In this document: positions 57,508 through 64,000 of the stretch, piece after piece
Numbering within the stretch: position 1 is the stretch's first letter
Layout of the letters: every line of letters starts with the position of its first letter
DNA from: Nocardioides sp. YR527
GTDB lineage: Bacteria; Actinomycetota; Actinomycetes; Propionibacteriales; Nocardioidaceae
DNA length: 64,000 nt
Reading direction: 5' to 3'
Assembly (NCBI RefSeq): GCF_900101045.1
Contig: NZ_FNFN01000010.1
Location: 151,588-215,587 of the forward strand
Notes under the pieces: model-generated
The model's input: only the letters and a program-made list of their open reading frames with translations
Told to the model about the DNA's origin: nothing
The model's database searches: none
Program-made: the position numbers and the translations under genes

Positions 57508-58524
57508 GTGGAACGCCGCCAGCTCGGACGGACCGGAGTGTCCGTCAGCCCGCTGTGCCTGGGCACGATGATGTTCGGTCCGTGGGGCAATCAGGACGAG
57601 AACGACTCGATCCGGATCATCCACCGAGCCCTCGACGCCGGGATCAACTTCGTCGACACCGCCGACGTCTACTCCGCCGGTGAGTCCGAGCGGATCGTCG
57701 GCAAGGCGCTGAAGGGCCGCCGCGACGACGTCGTCCTCGCGACGAAGTTCTTCATGCCCATGGGCGATGACTCCAACGAGGGCGGCGGCTCGCGTCGCTG
57801 GATCATGCGATCGGTGGAGGACTCGCTGCGACGCCTGGGCACCGACCACATCGACCTCTACCAGGTGCACCGCCCCAGCCCGGTCACCGATGTCGAGGAG
57901 ACCCTGGGCGCCCTCACCGACCTGGTCCGGCAGGGGAAGGTGCGCTCCATCGGGTCCTCCTCGTACGCCGCCAGCCAGATCGTCGAGGCGCAGTGGACCG
58001 CACGTGAGCGCCACCTGCAGCGCTTCGTCACCGAGCAGCCGCCGTACTCCATCCTGGTCCGCGGTGTCGAGGCCGACGTGCTCCCCACCGCCCGGCGCCA
58101 CGGGATGGGCATCCTCAGCTACAGCCCCCTGGCGGGCGGCTGGTTGTCCGGACGCTGGCGCAAGGATTCCGTCTCCGCACCGACATCGGCAGCGAGACCC
58201 CCTGCGCGCTTCGACATGAGCAGCCCGGCCAACCAGCAGAAGCTGGAGGCCGTCGAGGAGCTCGCGCAGCTGGCCGAGCAGGCCGGCATGACCCTGATCG
58301 ACCTGGCCATCGCATTCGTGATCAACCACCCGGCAGTCACCTCCGCGATCATCGGACCGCGCACGATGGAGCAGCTCGAGTCCCAGCTCACCGGCGCGGA
58401 CGTGTCCCTGACCCACGACGTGCTGGACCGGATCGACCAGATCGTCGCGCCCGGGGTGACCATCAACCCCGACGACAACAGCTACGGCGAAGCCGAGCTC
58501 GCACCGGAGCGCCGCCGACGGTAG
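57508..58524 (+). CDS. Aldo/keto reductase, AKR_tim-barrel, YghZ/tas-like
   Basis: A 338-residue enzyme. The N-terminus RQLGRTGVSVSPLCLGTMMF, the catalytic region INFVDTADVYSAGESERIVG (Asp, Tyr), VVLATKFFMPMGDDSNEGGG (Lys) and IDLYQVHRPSPVTDVEETLG (His). AIIGPRTMEQLESQLTGADV gives the cofactor-phosphate loop. It starts at GTG 57508 (spacing 9 to AGAGGG); TTG 57502 is an alternative. Probably regulated by the MmyB-type protein at 58766. Confidence 0.92.
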   Translation: MERRQLGRTGVSVSPLCLGTMMFGPWGNQDENDSIRIIHRALDAGINFVDTADVYSAGESERIVGKALKGRRDDVVLATKFFMPMGDDSNEGGGSRRWIMRSVEDSLRRLGTDHIDLYQVHRPSPVTDVEETLGALTDLVRQGKVRSIGSSSYAASQIVEAQWTARERHLQRFVTEQPPYSILVRGVEADVLPTARRHGMGILSYSPLAGGWLSGRWRKDSVSAPTSAARPPARFDMSSPANQQKLEAVEELAQLAEQAGMTLIDLAIAFVINHPAVTSAIIGPRTMEQLESQLTGADVSLTHDVLDRIDQIVAPGVTINPDDNSYGEAELAPERRRR

Positions 58525-58602
58525 TCATCTCGTCGGCTGCGCCGCCGAGGCCCTCCTGAGTGGATGGCTCGACTCGGGCGACGGTTTTCGGGAAGGTCGG
58601 GA

Positions 58603-58740
58603 ATGACGTCTCTCACGAGGAGTCCGGCCAAGCAGCGGTGGCGCACTGCGCGGGTGGCGCGAGAGGTGGCGGAGAAGACCCGCTGGGAGGAGGCGATGAA
58701 GGACGTCGAGCCGGAGGGAGTCAGCAATGGCGCACGATGA
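58603..58740 (+). CDS. Small hypothetical protein
   Basis: A 45-residue basic ORF (TSLTRSPAKQRWRTARVARE, then KTRWEEAMKDVEPEGV) with GGAAGG upstream of its ATG. It is probably helical. It lies between the aldo/keto reductase and the MmyB gene and could be real or chance; codon usage is normal for the genome. Confidence 0.3.
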   Translation: MTSLTRSPAKQRWRTARVAREVAEKTRWEEAMKDVEPEGVSNGAR

Positions 58741-58765
58741 GGTGCGCGCCGACTCACGGGCCGCG

Positions 58766-59662
58766 TCAGTTCGTGGGCGCTGCGGCTGATTCGGTGGGGA
58801 GCGGATCCTGGGAAGCAGCCCAGGAGGCCAGGAGCTTGAGGGCGTCGGCGGTGGGGGTGCCGGCGGCCGCGGTGTAGATGTTGAGCTGGAGGCCGGGCTC
58901 GGAGGGGAGCTCCATGGCCTCGAAGTCGAGGTCGAGCTGTCCGACGACGGGGTGGTGGAGGCGCTTGCGTCCGCTGCGGTGGAAACGTACGTCCTGGGAG
59001 GCCCAGCGCTGGCGGAACAGCTCGCTGCGGGTGGACAGTTCGCCGACGAGCTCGATGAGCGCCTTGTCGTGGGGGTTGCGGCCCGCCTCGAGGCGGAGCA
59101 TCGCGGCGGCGTCGCGGGCGATCTGGTCGTAGTCGACGAAGAACCTCTCGGCCGCTTCAGGGTGAAGGTAGACGAACCGTGTCGTGTTCGCGGGGCGCCG
59201 CGGGTCGGCGAGCACGGGGGAGTAGAGCGCCCGCGCGAGCTGGTTCATGGCGAGGATGTCGTGACGCCCGTTGCGGATCCATGCGGGGGCGTCGGTGATG
59301 GCGTCCAGAACCTGCTGGAGCACGGGCCGTACGTTGGCCGGGGCCGCCTTCTTGCGCCGCCGGCTGCCGGTCCCCGACTCACGGGCGAGGGCGAAGAGGT
59401 GGTCGCGCTCGGCCTCGTCGAGCTGGAGCGCCGAGGCGAGCGCGTCGAGCACGCTCTCGGACGCCCCGGCGAGACTGCCGCGCTCCATGCGTACGTAGTA
59501 GTCGACCGAGACGCCGGCGAGCATCGCGACCTCTTCCCGCCGTAGCCCCTTGACGCGCCGGTTGCCGCCATAGGCGGGCAGACCCGCCTGCTCCGGGGTG
59601 ATGCGGGCGCGCCGGGAGCTGAGGAACTCCCGGATCTCCGAGCGCAGGTCGACTCCAGTCAT
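58766..59662 (-). CDS. Helix-turn-helix regulator with MmyB-like domain
   Basis: A 298-residue protein of the same class as the one at 25072. HTH: RRVKGLRREEVAMLAGVSVD, then YYVRMERGSLAGASESVLDA. Ligand domain: HDILAMNQLARALYSPVLAD, and HHPVVGQLDLDFEAMELPSE near the end. It is likely to control one of the two aldo/keto reductases; none is immediately divergent, as the small ORF and the reductase at 57508 are convergent with it. Confidence 0.9.
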   Translation of the reverse strand: MTGVDLRSEIREFLSSRRARITPEQAGLPAYGGNRRVKGLRREEVAMLAGVSVDYYVRMERGSLAGASESVLDALASALQLDEAERDHLFALARESGTGSRRRKKAAPANVRPVLQQVLDAITDAPAWIRNGRHDILAMNQLARALYSPVLADPRRPANTTRFVYLHPEAAERFFVDYDQIARDAAAMLRLEAGRNPHDKALIELVGELSTRSELFRQRWASQDVRFHRSGRKRLHHPVVGQLDLDFEAMELPSEPGLQLNIYTAAAGTPTADALKLLASWAASQDPLPTESAAAPTN

Positions 59663-59784
59663 GGCACCACGGTATGCGGGAATCTCGGGGCGAGGGAGGC
59701 ACTGGCACTACCCGGAACGAGCGCGACTCCCCGCCGAGGCATGGGCAGCTTCGCCGACGAGCGCGTAGCCCTCTGACATCGCGC

Positions 59785-60788
<1,004 letters not shown>

Positions 60789-60792
<4 letters not shown>

Positions 60793-61271
60793 GCGGGGTT
60801 CTCCTTCGAGTTGTCATTCGAGTTGCGACGAGGTGTGTCGAGCCGCCACCAGGTGGGCCCGCACGGGCTGAGGACCCCGATGGTGCGCGGCGGGATCGAG
60901 GTGGACGGAGCTCCTGGGAGCGGACGGTTGCTGACGACGTACTCCCAGGACGCCGGCTCGGCCAGGTGGCCGCCCTCGTCGCCGGTCAGCAGGGCGAGGT
61001 CCTCCCCGTCGCTGAGGAGGACCGAGAAGCCGCCGACCGCCAGCTCGTTGGCGATCTGGACCACGGCGGAGCCGATCGGCAGGCGCTCCTGCTGCGCCTT
61101 GTCGAGGATGAGCCGCCACGAGTCGTCGATGGTGCCGCTGACCGCGGCGGTCCAGGGACCGAGTCGCAGCGGAGCGGGGCAGTCGTCGTGATCACAGGCC
61201 CAGTCGACGTGCGTCCGGGGCTGTCCGAGGATGCCGCGATGGGCACAGGTGACGGCGGCCGACCAGGTCAC
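60789..61271 (-). CDS. EgtC-position protein of uncertain function (no N-terminal Cys)
   Basis: A 160-residue protein between egtB and egtD, coupled to both by ATGA-type overlaps. That is where EgtC, the Ntn-type glutamine amidotransferase-like hydrolase of about 230 residues beginning MC, normally sits. This one is shorter and starts MTWSAAVTCAHRGI, so the catalytic N-terminal Cys is absent. Two weak likenesses remain: LRLGPWTAAVSGTIDDSWR resembles the HPF..G.W.FAHNG strand, and GFSVLLSDGEDLALLTGDEG recalls the later strand. It may be a degenerate EgtC-like chain or an unrelated protein; I cannot confirm a role. Confidence 0.5.
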
Positions 61272-62524
61272 GCACGACGCCCGTCGTCGGCGAGCCGGAG
61301 CCCGGTGACGGGCCAGCGTGCACCGGGCGGGAAGAAGTTGCGGTACGAGGCTCGGGTATGTCCCGGCGGGGTGAGCGCGCAGCCGCCGCGGAGCACCATC
61401 TGGCTCGACATGAACTTTCCGTTGTACTCACCGATCGCGCCGGCGGCGGGATGGAACCCCGGGTAGGGCAGGTAGGCCGACGAGGTCCACTCCCAACAGT
61501 CCCCGAAGAGCTGTCGCAGACCGCCGGTCGAGGGACCGGCCGCGCGCGGGTGGAAGCTGTCCCGGTCGGCGAGGTTTCCGGCCACCTCGTAGGTTCGGGC
61601 GGCGTGCTCCCACTCGGCCTCGGTCGGGAGGCGCTTGCCGGCCCAGGTGGCGTACGCATCGGCCTCGTAGTGGCTCAGGTGGCAGACCGGCAGCCCCGGG
61701 TCGAGCGGTGAGGTGCCGTGCAGGGTGTGCTCGAACCACTCTCCGTCGGCCTCGCGCCAGTAGAAGGGCGCCTCCCAGCCCTCGGCGTTGACCCGCGCCC
61801 ACCCGTCCGAGAGCCACAGCTCGGGGCGTCGGTAGCCACCGTCGGCGATGAACTCCAGCCACTCGCCGTTGGTGATCAGCCGGTCGGCGAGCCGGTACGG
61901 CTCCAGCCACTGCTGGTGCCGTGGCAGCTCGTTGTCGAAGCAGAACCCACCGCCCTCGGACCCGATCTCGACCAGACCGCCGTCGACGTCGACCCAGCCC
62001 AGCCGGTCGGTCCCGGCACCCGCGACCGGACGCCCGGCGTAGGTCGGCTGCAGCGGGTTGAGCGAGAGCACGTGCTTGATGTCCATCAGCAGCAGCTCCT
62101 GGTGCTGCTGCTCGTGGTGGAAGCCGAGCTCGATGGTCGGGGCGAGCTTGGCGAAGGTGCCCTCGTCCACGCGGTCGAGCAGGTCCCGCACCCGGTCGTC
62201 GACGTTGCGTCGGTAGTCGCCGACCTCGTACGCGCCGGGGCGGCTGATCACGCCACGCATCGGCCGCGCGTACCTCGGCCCGACCTGCTCGTAGTAGCTG
62301 TTGAAGAGGAACCAGTACTTGTCCTGGAACGGTGTGAAGCCGGGCTCGTTCTCCGCCAGCACGAAGGTCTCGAAGAACCAGGTCACGTGCGCGCGATGCC
62401 ATTTGGTGGGGGAGACATCCGGCATCGACTGGACCGTCTGGTCCTCGGGGGAGAGAGGTGCTGCTAGTCGTTCGGTGTCTGCTCGGACTTCGTCGAAGCG
62501 GGCGATCGCGGTGGTCGTGTCCAT
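61268..62524 (-). CDS. egtB: Hercynine oxygenase EgtB (ergothioneine synthesis)
   Basis: A 418-residue non-heme iron sulfoxide synthase joining hercynine to a thiol (gamma-glutamylcysteine or cysteine). An N-terminal DinB-like domain provides the iron ligands: His46 in KWHRAHVTWFFET and His137/His141 in LGFHHEQQHQELLLM. The C-terminal FGE-like domain has RLPTEAEWEHAARTYE, GDCWEWTSSAYLPYPGF and SSQMVLRGGCALTPPGHTRA. The ATG at 62524 has CAGGAG upstream. egtA (glutamate-cysteine ligase) and egtE are not in the window. Confidence 0.94.
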   Translation of the reverse strand: MDTTTAIARFDEVRADTERLAAPLSPEDQTVQSMPDVSPTKWHRAHVTWFFETFVLAENEPGFTPFQDKYWFLFNSYYEQVGPRYARPMRGVISRPGAYEVGDYRRNVDDRVRDLLDRVDEGTFAKLAPTIELGFHHEQQHQELLLMDIKHVLSLNPLQPTYAGRPVAGAGTDRLGWVDVDGGLVEIGSEGGGFCFDNELPRHQQWLEPYRLADRLITNGEWLEFIADGGYRRPELWLSDGWARVNAEGWEAPFYWREADGEWFEHTLHGTSPLDPGLPVCHLSHYEADAYATWAGKRLPTEAEWEHAARTYEVAGNLADRDSFHPRAAGPSTGGLRQLFGDCWEWTSSAYLPYPGFHPAAGAIGEYNGKFMSSQMVLRGGCALTPPGHTRASYRNFFPPGARWPVTGLRLADDGRRA

Positions 62525-62605
62525 CTCACGTCTCCTGTCGGAGGGTAGGGTACGCCAAGTGCTACGAACCACTCTGCCTGGTCGCCCAACCCGCACCACG
62601 CGATT

Positions 62606-62658
62606 CAGCGGTTGCCGCACACCCGGCCCGGTATGGGCACGGTGTGCGGCAACCGCTG
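62606..62658 (-). terminator. Strong hairpin downstream of adk
   Basis: CAGCGGTTGCCGCACACC and GGTGTGCGGCAACCGCTG are perfect 18-bp arms with a 17-base loop, just after the adenylate kinase stop and before the egtB start on the same strand. Termination is likely, separating the two transcripts. Confidence 0.75.
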
Positions 62659-62672
62659 TTGCTGTTCGCGTA

Positions 62673-63254
62673 TCAGCAGATGGCGTCTGCGGATGAGTCG
62701 CAGGCGCTGAGAATCCGCTTGGTGACCTCGTCGACCTCGCCGAGGCCGTCGACCTCGACGATGAGACCCCGCTCGCGATAGGCGCCGATGAGCGGCGCGG
62801 TCTGCTCGAGGTAGATCTCTTGACGGCGGCGGATGATGTCCTCGGTGTCATCGGCGCGGCCCTCGATCTGGGCACGCTGCAGCAGCCGTGTGACGACCTC
62901 GTCCTCGTCGACGACGAGGCTGATGACGGCGTCGAGCTCGTGGCCGGTGGGCTCGAGCATCCCGTCGAGCTCCTCGACCTGGGCGAGCGTTCGGGGATAG
63001 CCGTCGAGAAGGAATCCGCCGGCCGCATCGGGCTCACCGATCCGGTCGCGAACCATGTTGTTGGTGATCTCGTCCGGGACGTACTCGCCGGCGTCCAGAT
63101 AGCGCTTGGCCTCCAGACCGAGCGGAGTGGCCAGCGATACGTTGGCTCGGAAGATGTCGCCGGTGGAGATGGCCGGGATGCCGTAGTGCCGGGCGATGTG
63201 CTTGGCCTGGGTGCCCTTGCCCGCGCCCGGCGGGCCCATGATGATGATCCGCAT
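62673..63254 (-). CDS. adk: Adenylate kinase
   Basis: A 193-residue short-LID adenylate kinase (ATP + AMP to 2 ADP). P-loop: MRIIIMGPPGAGKGTQAKHI (7-14). AMP-binding DGYPRTLAQVEELD and the RADDTEDIIRRRQEIYLEQT region (the truncated LID without zinc cysteines), as in mycobacterial Adk. A genome normally has its main adk beside secY; this one is elsewhere, so it could be a second copy. It shares a base with the stop of the preceding gene (TGATG). Confidence 0.92.
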   Translation of the reverse strand: MRIIIMGPPGAGKGTQAKHIARHYGIPAISTGDIFRANVSLATPLGLEAKRYLDAGEYVPDEITNNMVRDRIGEPDAAGGFLLDGYPRTLAQVEELDGMLEPTGHELDAVISLVVDEDEVVTRLLQRAQIEGRADDTEDIIRRRQEIYLEQTAPLIGAYRERGLIVEVDGLGEVDEVTKRILSACDSSADAIC

Positions 63255-63541
63255 CAGACGGCCCCCACGCTCCTGTGATCGCCGGCGGCATGCTGAGCGC
63301 AGGACCGGCACATCTCTGCAGACGTCATGTCGACGGGCAGGTCCCAGAAGGTGAACCAGAGCGCGGTCGGTTCTCCGCAGGCCGTTCGTTGGGACCCGTT
63401 CCTTCGGATGTGGACGGTGCCCCACGGCAGTCGGTCGCGAGAGTGCCGCGGCTGTGTCTGAGGCGCCGTCGCGAGCCACTGCATGCCGACTTTGCCACGT
63501 GACTGAGGCCTCGGGAGAGTTGCAGGCGCTGGTGTCATCAC
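63254..63541 (-). CDS. Hypothetical protein with Cys pair (possible zinc ribbon)
   Basis: A 95-residue basic protein translationally coupled to adk (TGATG). The core is GTVHIRRNGSQRTACGEPTA, then WDLPVDMTSAEMCRSCAQHA. Cys residues in TACG and MCRSC plus a His could bind zinc, as in small actinobacterial zinc-ribbon proteins. The start is uncertain: ATG 63541 has GAAGGG upstream; ATG 63484 (MQWLATA) is an alternative. Function unknown. Confidence 0.55.
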   Translation of the reverse strand: MMTPAPATLPRPQSRGKVGMQWLATAPQTQPRHSRDRLPWGTVHIRRNGSQRTACGEPTALWFTFWDLPVDMTSAEMCRSCAQHAAGDHRSVGAV

Positions 63542-63553
63542 GGATCCCTTCGG

Positions 63554-64000
63554 CTACTTGATCTCGGCGATGACCGCGCCGTTGGCGACGGTTTCGCCGA
63601 TGGTGGCGTTGAGGCCGGTGATGGTGCCGGTCTTGTGGGCTTTGAGGGGTTGTTCCATCTTCATGGCTTCGATGACCACGACGACGTCGCCTTCGGTGAC
63701 GTCTTGGCCTTCTTCGACGGCGATCTTGACGATGGTGCCCTGCATCGGGGAGGTGACGGAGTCGCCGGAGGCGGCCGCTCCGGCCTTCTTCGCCGACCGC
63801 TTGGGCTTCTTCGCAGCACCGGCCCCGCCACCGCCGCCGCCGACCGTGAGGCCGCCGAGTCCGGCGGGCAGGGAGACGTTGAGGCGTTTGCCGCCGACCT
63901 CGACCACCACGGTCTGCCGCTCGAGGGCCTCTTCGGCCTCGCCCAGACCGCCGGCGTAGGGGGTGATCTGGTTGTCGAAGTCGGTTTCGATCCAGGTGGT
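63554..64000 (-). CDS. Biotin-dependent acyl-CoA carboxylase alpha chain, C-terminus (partial)
   Basis: The C-terminal part (about 148 residues) of a gene that begins beyond the window. It reads TWIETDFDNQI and YAGGLGEAEEA (end of the BC-BCCP linker), a Gly-rich linker, KKPKRSAKKA, and the BCCP domain with VTSPMQGTIVKIAVEEGQDV and VVVIEAMKMEQPLKAHKTG. The Lys in EAMKME is the biotinylation site. In actinobacteria such alpha chains (AccA-type) serve acetyl- and propionyl-CoA carboxylases; which one cannot be told here. Confidence 0.92.
   Translation of the reverse strand, partial: TTWIETDFDNQITPYAGGLGEAEEALERQTVVVEVGGKRLNVSLPAGLGGLTVGGGGGGAGAAKKPKRSAKKAGAAASGDSVTSPMQGTIVKIAVEEGQDVTEGDVVVVIEAMKMEQPLKAHKTGTITGLNATIGETVANGAVIAEIK

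Overview
The window is chromosomal DNA of a very high-GC Gram-positive actinobacterium. The Nocardioidaceae (a Nocardioides-like organism) fit best. The pointers are GTG starts, abundant GTACG/CGTACG words, overlapping ATGA/TGATG gene junctions, an ergothioneine (egt) cluster, a one-chain [4Fe-4S] L-serine dehydratase, an actinobacterial biotin-carrier/carboxylase chain, an LPXTG surface protein and many TetR, MmyB-type, LuxR and AraC regulators. The genus is an inference. I saw no rRNA, tRNA or CRISPR array.

Layout. 1-9.3 kb: the last codons of a probable gcvH, then sdaA, an FBP-domain protein divergent from a TetR regulator, a GlxA-like regulator, a Rossmann oxidoreductase, a lipoprotein, an ECF sigma/anti-sigma pair, an unknown protein, an APH-like kinase and a TetR regulator. 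A dispersed repeat occurs at 1574-1707 and 8491-8537.

9.4-20 kb is an accessory, defence-island-like region and the most interesting part. It holds an XRE-TPR regulator facing a HAD hydrolase, then a compact four-gene operon on the minus strand for a eukaryote-like ubiquitin conjugation pathway: Ubl, E2, JAMM protease and E1, in that order. Divergent from it is an XRE repressor plus ImmA/IrrE metallopeptidase pair, with an array of four related palindromes covering the operon promoter. Next come a small ORF with a papain-like peptidase, and a translationally coupled SLATT-type two-TM protein plus an altered GTP-cyclohydrolase-II-like enzyme, which is a candidate undescribed effector system. 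An ISL3-like transposase remnant and a small membrane protein close the region.

20-31 kb: hypothetical proteins, an alpha/beta hydrolase, an imine-reductase-like enzyme with an HxlR regulator (plus a partial upstream copy of its 3' end), an MmyB regulator/SDR pair, a POT peptide transporter and three immunity-like proteins. 30.5-45 kb: a repeat-rich LPXTG protein, GtrA, an LRAT-like protein, a cyanase/FNT/PAS-HTH module, a very large subtilase with a C-terminal propeller divergent from a LuxR-type ATPase regulator, a trypsin-like protein, and a VOC/MerR pair.

45-64 kb is mostly metabolic: a flippase-like membrane protein with arginine deiminase and its antiporter, LURP-one and alpha/beta hydrolase genes, acyl-CoA and 3-hydroxyacyl-CoA dehydrogenases with a divergent TetR regulator, a Na+/H+ antiporter, two aldo/keto reductases, an MmyB regulator, an egtB-X-egtD ergothioneine cluster with an unusual gene at the egtC position, a short-LID adenylate kinase, and the C-terminus of a biotin-dependent acyl-CoA carboxylase alpha chain running off the window.
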